A DNA stretch of 64,000 nucleotides from Luscinia megarhynchos (GCA_034336665.1 CM067592.1:31375319-31439318); one strand, 5' to 3'; positions 1 through 13,100 are shown, counted from the stretch's first letter. The notes: generated by a model from the sequence alone, not told the origin. Numbers and translations: made by a program.

Positions 1-660
1 CCCGAGTAAGTAATATAAAAGAAGTGACTGTAGATGAACTATTCATAGGTGAGGGAAAACTGGATCCAAGCATGGATGACAGAACTCACTTAAACTTGGC
101 AGGATGATTTCCCAACACAAAGGATTCAACCCAGGAGAGAAAGACTAGAGAAGAAGGGAGAAAAAGTGCCCACTGGGAATTGGGGGAATTGGTCTGAGAA
201 TGCCATGATGCCCTCAGATGTTAACAGCAGTCTGATGATGGCCTGGACTGAATTCAAACTGGTGACCTAAAGCAGCAAGAATCTGTATCTAACTAGTAAT
301 CCCCTGATCCAGGGTACTTCAGTGCTTTTAATCACAAAAGAAACATTACAGTCCCAGAAGAGACTTCATTAGAAGGTTGCATGCTAAATACCAAAAAAAA
401 TTTAAAAGCTTATGAAAAAACATGCAGCTTCTCCCACCAAATGCTCCTCTTTTAACTTTATCAAGGCCAAAAATTAGGGGGAGAAACCCCAAACAAAATA
501 ACCTTTCTAATAATTCTTGAATATTTTCCCCACTCATGTTGGATAGAGATTAATTGATGAAATTTCTTCAGTTCCACTTCATGATTCAGTTTTAATTTAT
601 GTCAGAAGTCTTTCAGAATTAAAATTTTAAAAGACACACAGAAAATAATGCAGAGAAGAC
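1..660. other. AT-rich non-coding DNA, no feature recognised
   Basis: No open frame here exceeds about 63 codons and none resembles a known protein. No repeat family is recognised. The stretch ends at the all-purine tract that begins at 661. Confidence 0.7.
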
Positions 661-753
661 AGGAGAAGGAGAGGGAGGAGAAGGAGAAAGAAAAGGAGAA
701 GGAGAAGGAGAAGGAGAAGGAGAAGGAGAAGGAGAAGGAGAAGGAAGAAAGGA
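661..753 (+). repeat. (GGAGAA)n purine-rich microsatellite
   Basis: The + strand carries 93 consecutive purines with no C or T, mainly GGAGAA/GAAGGA units and purest between about 693 and 743. Long homopurine-homopyrimidine tracts with mirror symmetry can form intramolecular triplex (H-DNA) in supercoiled DNA; that is known chemistry, and formation here is inference. The array is expected to be length-polymorphic. The purine content starts right after a C at 660 and ends at the T at 754. Confidence 0.9.
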
Positions 754-3700
754 TAAAAGAGGAAAAAATGCAAAAAATGTTAAGTAGTTCCAGTACAAGC
801 TGTGGAATGTAATTATGTGAATTAAAAATATAACAACAGTGCTGTCAACATTGTTAACTCACTTTAATGGAGGTCTCAAAAACAGCCTAGCACTTACTAA
901 CTTAGAGTAAAAGTGCAGCATGGAAAGTAAAATTGGCTACTCTGAAATGACAGAAGTTGCATTATTATGCAAGTATCAGTGCATGCACTTTTACTTGAGA
1001 AACTATTAAACTCCTAACTGATTAGTAAATGGTGAAAGAAAGCATGGTATGCTTTTACTGTGGATACTATTTACAAAATATGACTATATAATCCTATTGA
1101 GTAGTATGCTATGAGTATCTCAAGAACATTACGAAATTATATACCCAAGGTTAAACGCTTTCAAGAGCAGAAAAAAAATTCTAAATTCACCATCTTTGCC
1201 ACATTATCCTCCTTCTTTAGGAGGATATGTATTAGAAGATTATCTATGTATCATAGCTACAATCATCCATCAGCAGCAGGGTGACTTAATGCAAGGTGAG
1301 TTTTTAAAAACTTCTTTTTGCATGAGTAAGAAACATTATTTTTCAATGCTAGAAAAACTGGGCCTTGCTATGGACCATATGCCAACATTTTCAGTTTTAA
1401 TTTAATTTCATTTTATTTTCATCAGTAAAGAGGAAGAAAGCCTTGAAATGGTAACATTCATTTTATTTCCCCCCATTCATCGACTTAAAATAAAAAACTG
1501 ATAAAAGGCTATGCTAAAAGATTTAGTCAAAAAATAGTTCCTTAAGGGCAGATATTTCTTTATGTCATCTTTCAGCCTGGAACTACATTTTATATGCAAC
1601 TTTAAACACTGAAAAAAATTTGAGATTTGTAGTTCAAGTGTTACTGATACAACCTGAATCACAGTGTACTACACACATGTTAACTACAGCTTTTTCAAAT
1701 GGTGCTGCTGAAATAAAGCATCTCATTCTTTCTTTTTCACTGAGAAGATGCTTCAATCATTAAAGTATTCTTGCCCTCTGTATGCTTGGGAGTGGTCTGT
1801 CCATAAGTTATTAATAAACCATGGTAAGGTGCAGCAGCAGACCAACTATTCATATTAATGAAGTCTCGTGAATATTCAGCTGTATGTTGACACTTACCTC
1901 AGAGGACCAAGGGAACCAAAATCTGGACCCCTATTCTTGCAGTTAAACCTCCTCATGCTGTAATTTATTTTGAATAATAGCAACTAAATTTGTAACGCTG
2001 TTGTTCCTCTAACAGTGTGAATGGGGGATTGCTGTCTGCTTTATTAAACAAAACCAAAACCTCCACAGCAATGAAAACACATAGCAGTTTTAAGTCTCTA
2101 TTTTAACTGGGACTACATTACTTATCATCCAACATTCACACAGATTTTGTGCTAAAATAACAGTTACTACTGATGACTACATCATGTCCAGAAACTAAGA
2201 CTATTTAGTAATTACATTCCCCTTCTAGTCAAACATGGTACAGCATGGATGGGCAACTGCATATGTAATAAACACATACAAACATAACAAAACACTCTGA
2301 CTACTGTTTTCCCTCCTACTCAATAGCTTTTTCAGACTCACCTTGACTCTTAATTCTCATTTTTCTGCATTCAAAATTGAAATCTCTTGACCATTATCTG
2401 TTCCAGCAACATCACACACAAACGATCATTGATGTAGAAAACTTCTAAGTAGCATTTATCAAGGGGTTGTTTGCCTGAATTATTTGTTATTTCATTCTTC
2501 CTCAATAATTTCATAAATTTAAAGACCTGCTCTTCCATGGCCAAGATGTGAATGCCTATTACATATCACTTCAGGGCCAGCACACACTTCTTTAGAACTC
2601 CTTCAATTCTGTACATCCTCTAAAAGTTAGAAGGGAGCACCTTGACACGTAATAACAGGCACCAGGGAAGCCAACAGCAGCAGTTGGAGCATATATTTTA
2701 ATACGTAGCTCTTAAAAATTCAATACAGTGATAATTGGGTACATAGGCATAAATTGTCTGAGCAAATTAAGAAAAATACTTTGCTTTTCAGTGTGTTATA
2801 TGCAAAATTATTTGTAAGACTACATTAGACATGCATTTGAACAAGCGGATTCTTATATATTCAGTCAAATTATCTCAGAATATATAGAGCATTAACTGTG
2901 GTTTTCTTTTGGATAAAATTAATGTCAGCTTTCTGTCCTTAAATCTGAGCCAATAGGGAAACAAAATATGGTTAGCCCTGAAATAGTTGCGGTAATTCAA
3001 TCCCTGCACTCTCCTTATTTTCTTGATGACAAAGAAAAACTCCCAACTGGCAAGGCCACCTGCACTGATTACTCCTCCATCCACACCCACGGACTAGGAA
3101 AATGAGCCAATGATCATTAACCTTAATTTCTTCTTGCATAAACCTCAGCTCTTTTTTTTCTTTAGGTTTGCTTCTCTCAAAATTCCCTTGAGATTAAAAA
3201 GAGGGTAGAAAAAAGAGAAAAGAAAAAAAATAGGAGGGAAAAAAAGTCATAACTGGGAAAAAAAAATCAAGGGAATTGAAGAGAACTTAGTGACTTTTTT
3301 TCTTCTCTTTCACAGCTGGCTTATTATAACTTCATAGCACTCAGATAAAGGGATTTTGAGGCACTATCATCTCTCTTGATAGCAACTTCATTCCCTCCTC
3401 AGTCTCTCTCCAAGCAATAAGGTAAATGTTAATCTGTGGGTTTTCTGTTGGGTTTTTTCTCCAGATTTTTAGTTTTTTTTCCCCTGGAGATATTCTTTGG
3501 TAAAGACAGTTGGCAAAAACAAAGATGGGTCTGGACAGCAGGAATGCAGGTGTGGCCCAAAGTCAGGACTAAAGGGCCAAGCACAACTGGGTGGGATATT
3601 TCCAGTGTAACAACTTCAAAATACAGTAGAGAATGCATCACTCCTCCTGGTCATCCACATTTTGTTACTGCCAAGTGGAATAAATTTTGATTCAAGCTGT

Positions 3701-3780
3701 GTGGGACTAGTTCCCACTGGCATTACATCACTTGCTAATGGATAAGACACTCAGTTGGATCATCTGAAGAATGCTTTTTA
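754..3780. other. AT-rich non-coding DNA with A-rich tracts
   Basis: No gene recognised. A-rich, purine-biased low complexity runs from about 3195 to 3270, followed by a T-rich run near 3294-3310. Short open frames occur at 1196-1405 (+) and 2875-3090 (-), but neither has a recognisable domain. Between 3429 and 3690 frames are open on both strands at once, as expected of a stop-poor stretch rather than a gene. Confidence 0.65.
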
Positions 3781-3790
3781 ATATATGTAT

Positions 3791-3855
<65 letters not shown>
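3781..3855. repeat. (TA)n microsatellite with TATG edges
   Basis: A nearly perfect (TA)n core from about 3800 to 3846 is flanked on both sides by TATG/GTAT interruptions. Such arrays are self-complementary and may extrude cruciforms. The open frame on the minus strand here, rich in Ile-Tyr pairs, is an artefact of the repeat. Confidence 0.95.
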
Positions 3856-4998
3856 ATACATACTAATAGATAAATTAATAAAATTATCATGCTGTAGAAG
3901 TAATAGTATGTATAGCACAAACATGTACTGAAAACAGATACCCTGTTGTAAAGTATCTGGACAAAGCTAACTAGATCTTAACATTTTCAAAGGAATTACA
4001 CATCTGTGAAATTAAGAACTTATCAATTCAGTGAAGTATGCTTGGCTATATCCCCTGTTGAAGTTATACTTTTCTTGCAAATATTTAAAAAATCTTTATA
4101 CAGCTAAAAAAAAGCAAAGCCTAAAAGGTTGTTGTTTTTTTTTTTTGTTTTTTTTTTGCATTAGGATTACTTAACTATAAAGCAAACAAATGTTCAAAGA
4201 ACATGACAAAAGTGTGATTGTATTACCTTCAAGTACATTACAACAAGCTGTTTGTCGCCTACCAAATAGATATAGCAGGGCTTCTTTGGAGATCGGGAGG
4301 CAGACAGTAACTTTGATCACGCAGACATTCCTCATTATTTCAGACCTCAAATCAAGTAGCAACAGTCAGGGGAAGAAAGGGGTGAGAGACATGGGGCTGC
4401 TGGGGAGGAGAAGGGAAGTAGACTGCAATTTTGTCCTGGATTCAGCATCCTAATTTAAGCAAAAACAGGCTGTTGGCATCTCTGTGCTTCCCTGCAGCCC
4501 CCTCCCCTTCCCCATGCTTTCCAGCCTCCTGGTTCACTAAAAATGACAAGCACATTTCTAGGCTCTGCTTTTTTATCAAGCTGACAAAGGTCAACAATAC
4601 TAGCCAGAAGAGTGTTGAAGTATTCAGTGCCACAGGTCATCCTAATAGATACTGGAGGGACTCATTGCAACACCACTGTAAGCCAAGACAGCACGATTTT
4701 TAAGAGGCAGCACTTTGCACGTTCACAGTCTGGTTAATTTAATACAACAGTGGCCTCTTGTTTGCAAAATAGCATTGGCAGATTTCAGAGGTGGTATCTT
4801 TCTGTGGGTGACAGTAAGGTGACTGAATTCAGGCATGTTAACAGATGCACCTTTTTATGGTCTGTTAAACCATGTCACAGACTACAGTCCCTAAGTGCAT
4901 TTCCTTATTTATGCTGCAGCCAGCTGAGCTAATTATCAGAGACAGACCTGGTTCTAGTTCTATAAAGTCCAGTGGTCGTCTATGCTTATGAAGAGGCT
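3856..4998. other. AT-rich non-coding DNA with a poly(T) run
   Basis: No gene recognised. A T-rich run broken by single G residues spans about 4129-4158. Between 4190 and 4703 overlapping short frames are open on both strands; none exceeds 90 codons and none matches a family I know. Just upstream of the G-quadruplex motif the sequence becomes less AT-rich (about 4370-5100). Confidence 0.6.
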
Positions 4999-5028
4999 GG
5001 GAGGGAAAATGGGTTGGGGGGGAGTGGG
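4999..5028 (+). other. Canonical G-quadruplex motif
   Basis: The + strand contains five G-tracts in 30 bases: GGG (4999-5001), GGG (5003-5005), GGG (5011-5013), a run of seven G (5016-5022) and GGG (5026-5028). The loops are 1, 5, 2 and 3 bases. This satisfies the common G3+N1-7 rule with one spare tract. Such motifs can fold in single-stranded DNA or RNA. Whether this one folds or acts in regulation is inference, and no nearby gene start is visible to connect it with. Confidence 0.85.
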
Positions 5029-5691
5029 AAAGTGTGAAAGCAGTTTCTAAAACACATAGAATTGAAGTCTTCATGTAATTGGTGCTGTGAAGGTGGGGGG
5101 AGCTGAATTAACAGCTTGATGATATAATAATGTTTGTTTCAAATGAACTGTGTTTCCTGCAACCATCTTTTTTTTTCCTCCCGTCATCAGTTATGTTTAG
5201 ATTCAAACAGCTAAGAAATAAACATCAGTACAAAAACCCTCTCCAGCACTCAAAAAGAGTGGAAGATGCTACTCGAGGAAAAAAAAAGTAAACAAAAAGA
5301 GCTTATTACATCTCACCTACAATTCTGGCCTGTTTTATCAATTGTGGGCACAGCAACACCCGCTTGCAGCTCTCCTTTCACCAAATAGTTCAATACACCA
5401 AGCATTTGCCACAAGCCTTTATGTCACAGTTGTATTTTATCAGTAGAAGCAGCTACCTCCTTTCAAAAAATACAAAATTCTTAGCCCTTTTATCTGTGGT
5501 TTTTTACTAAATGAGTGTTTTTTGCTTGCATGACTTCATCCTGTACTACAGTTTTCATCAAAAAAGTTCGTGGTACTCCACAGAAAAGATGGGAAACGAA
5601 TTTGATGGTGACAATTCTTTTTTTTCTTTTTGCTACATATGACTAAGTGACCTAACTAAAAAATTAAATTATTTGTCATATGAGCAACAGT
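5029..5691. other. Non-coding DNA, no feature recognised
   Basis: No open frame of note and no recognised repeat family. A short poly(A) run lies near 5279-5287. Confidence 0.6.
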
Positions 5692-5786
5692 TTTTGTTGT
5701 TTGGGGTTTTTTGGTTTTAGTGTGGGTTTGGGGTTTCTTTGTTGGTTTTTTTTTGGGGGGGGGAGTGTTGCCTTTTTTTTTTTTTT
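5692..5786 (+). repeat. T/G-rich low-complexity tract
   Basis: The + strand is almost entirely T and G, with blocks such as GGGGTTTTTTGG, a run of nine G at 5755-5763, and a run of T ending at 5786. The G-tracts are too far apart for a canonical G-quadruplex under the seven-base loop rule. It is one of several similar T/G or A/C tracts in the window. Confidence 0.85.
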
Positions 5787-8700
5787 ATTACAGCATACAA
5801 TTTAGCTAATAACTGGTTGGGGCCAATCTTTAACAAGTCACATATTTCCATTGTCCCTTCACCCCCTGCTTATGCTTTTACCACATCCTAACAAAAACAT
5901 GACCAGAACTGGTGAAAAACATACGGTTCCACCTAATGAATCACATACTTTCCCGCAAGTGCAGTAAGTACTACCAGCTGTGACAGTCTTGCTTTGGCAG
6001 TGGAACCAGTGCAGAACAAGGCCGACACATCTGAAACCAGCTGTACTGAAAAACCACAAGCAATTTAAGTCCGTCTGCCTTCTCAGGGGCTTCTTTGTCT
6101 CTGTCTATGTCTCTGTTCTGTCCCTAAAACTTGCCAGCCATGTTGTTTTGACAGAGTTCAGAGTTTCAGAAGTTTCAAGGGGGGGAAAAATCCGCTGATT
6201 CAGGAAACTGCGTTTCAAGAAAATGATAAGGAGGTCTTTGTCAAACCAGTCCGAGTCAGGAAATTTAAAGAGACAGAGTATGCATCTACCCGTCTGCTCT
6301 GCTTGTACGACAGCTTAAAGCACTGAAAAAGACACGTGTATACTTAAAACACGCGGTGTCCACAAATTTGCATTTGTACTTAAAAGCACAGAATTCTCCA
6401 CACAAATGTGAGGGATATCGGGAAGAATGCTGCTTGAGATCTTGAGATTCTAGCAGATTAAAACTGGGAAGGTCAAAAAAATCACAAATTACTTCATTAA
6501 TCTCTAATTGCATACATCACCCCAACAGGAAAACCAGTAAAAGCTATACCCCACCACACTACCTTATGTGCTGTAAGTGCCACATACTTTACTGAATACT
6601 GAACACAGCAGTGTTTCAGAGATTTTTACAAGTTTTGACAGGGACAATTTTTTTATTCTCCTATGCCAAAGCCCAGGAAAGAAAATTAACATAAACTTAC
6701 TCTACCTGACTGTAAGAGGTTGAAGAAAAAATTAATCAATGTTAAAAAAAATTTTAAAAAATCACAATTGGCTTAGAGTAACTTTCCTTTACATAAGAAG
6801 TAGAAATGCTATGAAATGTAAGCCTGGTGTTCTCTGCCCAGGATTAAAAGTGAGCACTGAACATCACATAGGGAAACCTGTTTGTCCCCTATCACTTTCA
6901 ACAAAAACCCAATTCATGTTTCCATCCCTGCAGAAATTCATTATATAAATCCTAATATTCTTTAAAATTTCAAGCACCTTGTGGAGGACTGGTATTTCTT
7001 TACCTTGCAGCTTACATAGGTATGCATTTCAGAGAGTATCCATATAGCAAAGTGTGAAATATTTTACAGGAATAGATTTTTACATTACTCACAATTTTTC
7101 AAGAATTTTTGAAAAAAATAGATTTAAGTAATTGTCTCATTATGGATTTTTGAGAATATTGCAATCATACATTTATCACAGGATTTTCCAGCAGACAGAG
7201 ACATCCCTCTTTTTAATGTATATTGGGCAGCATGTAAGAAAGGCCAAAACCCAGAGTACTCTGTCTACCTGTGGTGACTGGTTTTTGTACAGAGCCCACA
7301 TGTGCACACAAGCACTGTGAACATGTTTAGCAGCTTTCAGGCTTTTGTTTCACACTGGGGATGGTCGCATTTTCCCCCAAGCAGTAAAGCCATTAAGTGA
7401 GCTATTCAGAGACTCCCTATCAAGAGCAAACAGCACTTCAATGCAGCATGACATTATATATTTTGTATACACACACTTTGTAGGAAAGCTATTTCAACTA
7501 TAGTTTAACACACAAATACGTGGACTGTGATCTCTCCCTTATGTAATGCACCTCTGATGTCATGCTCACACACTAAGAGTAATGCATGAACTGCAAGTCA
7601 CATTATGCAGACCTGCTTCAGTACTCAGGGAGGTAAACAACTAAAAAGAATTTCAACTCACAGCACTTAGAAGTGATGAAAAATTATTTAAGTCAGCTTT
7701 GACATATCAAACAGTTTCATGATTTTAAGAGCTACTCAGACTTCAGTTCAACAAGGAAGCAAGAAATTTACTCCATTTTCAGAGGGCAAACAAATCCCTT
7801 TCATGGAATTTGTATTTACTCCTTTCTGATATATGTATATCAGTTTGTGAATCTACGAGTAGTCAAGTTTCCTACACCAAATATAATCTGATTACTTTGC
7901 AACTGAAGCTCTGACCAGCAGTGAAATGGGGAAGAGTGATCAAAGGATGCAGAAATTTATCTCCCTTTTCTCCTTCTTGATAAGATAGACTGAAGAGAGC
8001 TCAGACATCTGCTTTCGTAGACCTGCACTGGATGGTCTGGGATACTAAAGGGTGTTTATGGGTGGGATAGGTATAGCAGGTTATGAAAAAAATAGAAAAA
8101 TTATTTAAGGTATCTTGTGTATTAGCCTAACATTGTCCCTGCAACAGTAGCAATCAATTGTTCATCCTTTTATAAACATAAGCTAAAAGGAAATAACAAA
8201 ATTGAGCTCTTTAAAAATCACCCCTTTTTAACTCTAGGCAAGAAGGTGGTTCTGTTCTAATGATTTACTGGTTTACCTCAAATTAAAAACTAATAAAATA
8301 CATTTCCTCTTAAAATGGAAAAGGTCTTCAGCAGGTATTTGGAGAGCCCAAAGAAGAATAGTCATAACAATAAAAAACGGCTATCACTGAATTAGCTCTA
8401 CTAATTACATTGCCTCATAATGCAAGTATTATTTTTCTAAGAGCACAAAAATGACACTCATCCATTTGTCAAATTCAAAAGAAAACAAAATCAGTCAAGC
8501 AGCAAAGAAAGAGCTGGGAGAGGACAATTTGAGATTTCCAGCATCAACACAGGAGGAATACCTGTTGCATGGTGTCTTATAATTTCATGTACATTTTTAC
8601 AGCTGATTCTAAATCCCTACTCAGTTTACTACAATAAGAACTGACTAAATATATGATTCACCTTTTCAGTTAATACTTTTATTTCTATTTTTTTCTGAAA

Positions 8701-9100
8701 TTTATTTTTAATGAAATCTAAATTAATATAAAATTATTACCAAAAATCACAGTACAGCATGCAGTACCCTACATGTCAGCTCACCTCACTATAATTTCTT
8801 GTGAAGAGCAAAATATATTCATATTTCCCTGAACAAGAAACTGAATCTGTTTGTCCTACTTCAGTTAATGGCTCCTTATCAATTTACTTTTTAACATTCA
8901 GATGCTTAAAAAAAATTTACAAGAGGGGAATTTCTGAGAAGAATTAAACTGAAGAACCAATTTTTTTTCTCAACAAAAAATTTTGAATCATTAATCCAAT
9001 AAACTAGGATTCAAATACAATATCATGTGACTTAGCCACTTGCAAAATTCATCCTATGATTTCCAGGGACAGTCAGACTGTTTGAAGTGAAAACTACAAG
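5787..9100. other. AT-rich non-coding DNA, no gene recognised
   Basis: Several frames of 60-75 codons exist (for example 5859-6059 minus, 6286-6513 minus, 6739-6948 plus) but none shows a domain, a signal peptide or a splice context that I can defend. No transposable element family was recognised in this 3.3 kb. Confidence 0.6.
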
Positions 9101-9129
9101 GTTGTTTTGTTTTGTTTTGTTTTGTTTTT
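9101..9129 (+). repeat. (GTTTT)n microsatellite
   Basis: About five GTTTT units in tandem. Short and nearly perfect, with no associated element recognised. Confidence 0.9.
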
Positions 9130-9780
9130 CCCCAGCAATTGTATGATTTATACAAATCACAGATCATTAATGCACTTTTTATAATCTGAAAGGAAGTAAT
9201 GAATTTATGGTGCAATTTACCAGTTTGACTAAGCCAGAGTGATTATAAAAGTGTGATAGCTGTCTTTAGTACTTAGGAAATAGTCAATATAAGAAAATCA
9301 TATTATTTCTTCTGAGGAAAAATAATTCTAATGATTGTAGATTTGAAAACAACACTACTATTCACTGCTTCTCTGAGGGGCAAATTCATATTGAAATCAC
9401 CAATCAATCTACCTTTAGGTCTATCTTGAGTTTCTTTGGAAATAATTATCCTTGTCTCCCAGAGGAGTAAGCATCCAAGGCAGTGGAGGATGCTTTGAGG
9501 CTATCTCTTCTTCAACATGACCTAGACATACAGTGCTCTGGACACATTAGAATGAGCAGCTCAAAATGAGGCATGTAGACAGCAGTCATAGACTTCTATG
9601 CGTCTACAATTTGGATTTTTTTTTAATGTTCCTATGTTTGTACTTTGATTGCTCCTTCACAGTTATATGAAAAAAAAATCCAAATATTTTCCTAACTATG
9701 TATGTATAACTACATGTTTTCAGGAAGAAATGGATGCTTTAGCCCAAGAACACAACTAGGTAACATACATACAACATTAG

Positions 9781-9855
9781 TTTTGGGAGGTGGGGTTTTT
9801 TGGTTTAGTTTGGTTTGGGCTTTTGGTATTTTTTTTAATTGAGTTTTTTGGTTAT
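9781..9855 (+). repeat. T/G-rich low-complexity tract beside a CR1 relic
   Basis: The + strand is dominated by T with G doublets and triplets (for example GGTTTAGTTTGGTTTGGG). It directly abuts the CR1-like 3'-end fragment that starts at 9861. It may be the degenerated tail of that insertion or an independent simple repeat; the sequence alone does not decide. Confidence 0.75.
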
Positions 9856-9860
9856 ATTTA

Positions 9861-9935
9861 AAATCATAGACTTATTTAGGTTGAAGGGAAACTCTGGAGG
9901 TTCTGTGGCCCAAATCTGTCCTAAAAGCTGGAATA
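9861..9935 (-). mobile_element. CR1 LINE 3'-end relic (antisense)
   Basis: The + strand reads as a degraded reverse complement of the CR1 3' terminus: an ATCATAGA start (the antisense of the terminal ATTCTATG-type repeat), then TTTAGGTTGAAGGGAAA and CTCTGGAGG, matching the usual order in avian CR1 tails. Similarity fades after about 9935. Only the 3' untranslated end is present, as expected for a heavily 5'-truncated copy. Strongly diverged, hence old. The subfamily cannot be assigned by eye. Confidence 0.6.
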
Positions 9936-10110
9936 CTTTTCAGCAGCTCACTCCATATCTTTTCTGGCTGAGTTTTCCTAGAAATTATTTTGTTACGGTT
10001 TTGCTTTCTTAATTTTAAAATTTTACCAATACAGAATTTTTTGCTTAACTTTTTAAAAATTTATAATCCACAATAAGAAAAACAAACATTTTGAAAAACT
10101 TCTCCATAAC

Positions 10111-10190
10111 GAGATGGCACAGGCAGAATCAGAGGCCAGGAGCCTGCAGTTCAGTACGTTAAACACTGTTATCTAACCAGTGTTTCCCTG
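10111..10190 (-). mobile_element. MIR-like tRNA-derived SINE relic
   Basis: Read on the minus strand, this stretch shows CTGGTTAGATAACAGTG followed about 35 bases later by GGCCTCTGATTCTGCC. These resemble the A-box side (TAGTGGTTAGAGCACTGG type) and B-box side (GGTTCGAATCCCAG type) of tRNA-derived MIR-family SINEs, in the right order and spacing. The match is imperfect and the internal promoter boxes are mutated, so it is presumably inactive and ancient. A chance resemblance or another tRNA-derived SINE family remains possible. Confidence 0.45.
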
Positions 10191-13100
10191 CCTTTTAAAA
10201 CAGACCTCATCTTCAAATTAGTCTTACCTGCTCAGCAAACTAAGCTTGTGTACTCCTTTCCAAGTAAAGAATGAACATAACAAACATTATGTGGGCTAAT
10301 ACTGAAGTCTTTAATCAGCTCAGAAGGGAATATTTATTTTCATCCCATGCTGCACAGTTTCTACTTTAAGTTAGAATTTTCCATTATATTGCCCAAAACT
10401 CTCTCCCAAAACAAAATTATATATAAACATCTTCTGTACTTTCCTAATTTCTCGCCATTTAGAATATTTTAAAAAGCATATTATGCCCTCAGAAAAAACC
10501 TTCCAGTTTTTCTTTATGATCACCACCTCATTATAATTCTTAGTAAATAACTTTTACCATGCCTTTACTTCTAACCAAAAATCTTATTCCACCTTTTCAA
10601 AAGGAAGAGTAAGACATTTGAGAGCCTGTGCAGAGAAGGTTTAACAGATACATTATATTTTAGATCAGTATCATTGGTGGTTTACTAAAAATCAGTTTCT
10701 TTCACTTCCTGTCTACGCTCCAAAATCATCTTATTCAAAGCAGGCATTGCTGCAGATGTGAGTTGTGCTAGTATATAATGGGGACAGCAAAGGAAATATT
10801 TCCTGAAATATCTGACCAGCCCTAGTAATACCCACAATTTACTTACACACAGTCTACATAAACAGTTATGCTGGATTTAGCTCGTGTTTAGCACCACTTG
10901 ATAAAAACTATTACCAATGTGGTTTACATAAATTACATGTAGTCTGCTCCATATGGCAACCATATTTTAGCTGCAACCAGTGTTTAATAATGAACACTCT
11001 GCACTGCTCTCACACAGGCAGGCTCTTTCTCGCCTCTCTCTGGCTGTGCAATTCCTGTGATTTAATAAGATACTTAGCTCATGAAACAAGCAATTTGAAT
11101 ATTCACACCGCAGTTAAAAAGGGATTAATTTTATCCCATGCCATATTGGTAACAAGATGACTGGCCTCTTTGGAATTTAGTGCACTAAATTATCCTCATC
11201 TAAAAGTTTTTTCAAACGTAGCCTGGTAACAACAATTCACTGCATGAACATCATTATTTATCTAAGTTATTAATGACTTTTAATTGTTTACTTTATGATA
11301 AGTCTCTTTATTTCAGCTCCTATCATATAAAATTAATTAACCAACTGGTCACAAAGAAATACAATCATGAAGTGGTCCAATATTTTATCATAACTTTGTG
11401 TACCTCTGTAACATTTCAGCAATATTATTTAAAAATTATGGCACTTTCTGTATTTCATTATACATTATATAAGATATACATTAAGCAGAAAACATGAAGA
11501 ACTATATCCTAACGATAGGCATAAATGCCTTCTTGCAGATTTCAAGCTTACTTAGATTTCCCTACTAGGCTAAGGGCAAAAGAGATAATTTTTTCTATCA
11601 GGTCTGTAAAATTTTAGGCTGGAATTCTGATTCTTTTGAAGTTCACGGCAATTTTATTCTTTTGCTGTGCCCAGGCTTAACTCTCAAGTTTATAAAGTGT
11701 TTAATATATCAGTTAGCAGGAAGAAAAAGCAAGTTCTAGCAAAAGCACTTCCAGAAAAATAAAAAGACCAGGCCTACCCCATTCCTCTGTTCTTTATTTA
11801 AATCTTTAAGACATAAGAAAAAAGCTTAAAGATTTTACCTTAATAAGCTATTCAGAGAACTCTAATGAAAACCATGAACTAAGAAAAACAAATCTAAAAA
11901 GGAAATTAAAAAATAAATGCTATTATAAGGTAGTGTTTACCAACTTAGATGAAATCTTCTTAGAAAATCAGACTGTATTTAACAGAAAATTACAACATTG
12001 CTGAAGGTTTAAACTTAGTCTTTCTGTGTATAAATACCTATATCTCAATTCCTACCTATGACATAATTCCACGCAACTCAGAAAGCTTGTATGAAGGATA
12101 CAATTTTTCATAGTTCACATACAATGTAAACTTCCAAACATCTGGTGAACTTCAAGGCAGAGCTTTCCATCTCCCCAGAGAGTTATCAGTTGGACTATAA
12201 TGTTATCAGCTTTCACACACTTCTCAGTGAGATGCAATCTACTTGCCTGAGAACATGAGGGAGAGCCAGGAATTCCTGTTCCAATTCCAAATTTGTGGAC
12301 TCTCTAAGATTTTTGGTAAGTCAAGAATCCCCAGCTGCCTCACTTTCACAGACTCCAGAAACGGGGATATTTTTATGCTTACTTTTCTGACCAACAAGGA
12401 TTAATTATTGAATTACTGACCACAGTATAAATACTTATACAAAATTATCTAAATTGTAGGGCTTACTTCATACTGCCTGAACACAGACACTTCAATATGA
12501 AGGGGAAGGTTTTGAAGTATAAATGACAGCCAACACTGACATGATCAACACCTCTCCTAGGTGCAGATAGGGTGATTCTGTTTAGGAAAACAAAGCAGAC
12601 TTTCGGTTGCCCAAACATTACAGTAGTGCCTTAATAGTAGTTTATAATACCATAATTCAGAGACAGCAGTTCTCTCATGACCAATGGATTCATCAAAAGC
12701 AGAACTCTAGTTAAATCAGAGTGAACAGTTACCTGCCATCAAGTGCACAGAATACTTTGATGTGCTCTCCAAAGGTCAGGATAACCAGAGTTGCTTGGCC
12801 ACTTCCTGAAGACTGAGCTGTTTCACAAATTTAATGAGCTACTAGAGATTACCTGGTGGGTGCAGAATCCAGGTACTACTCAATCCTGCCTTCTAACATG
12901 ACTTTTATCTATCAAAGACCAATGGCTTTCCCAAACACAGCCTCATGTTTCAAGGGCTTTTAAGAAATCTCCATTCCAACAAGGCAGAAGGGAGTTGGTA
13001 AATACCAACAGCAACGGTTACTGTGAAAAATGTAGAGAGGAATGGCAAGAAAAGTGCTGACAGCTTGAAGACAATGAAATTACTCTTTTCACAATTTCTT

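Noticed and set aside
3429..3690. Overlapping frames open on both strands.
   Set aside because: Simultaneous openness on both strands without domain content indicates a chance stop-poor stretch.
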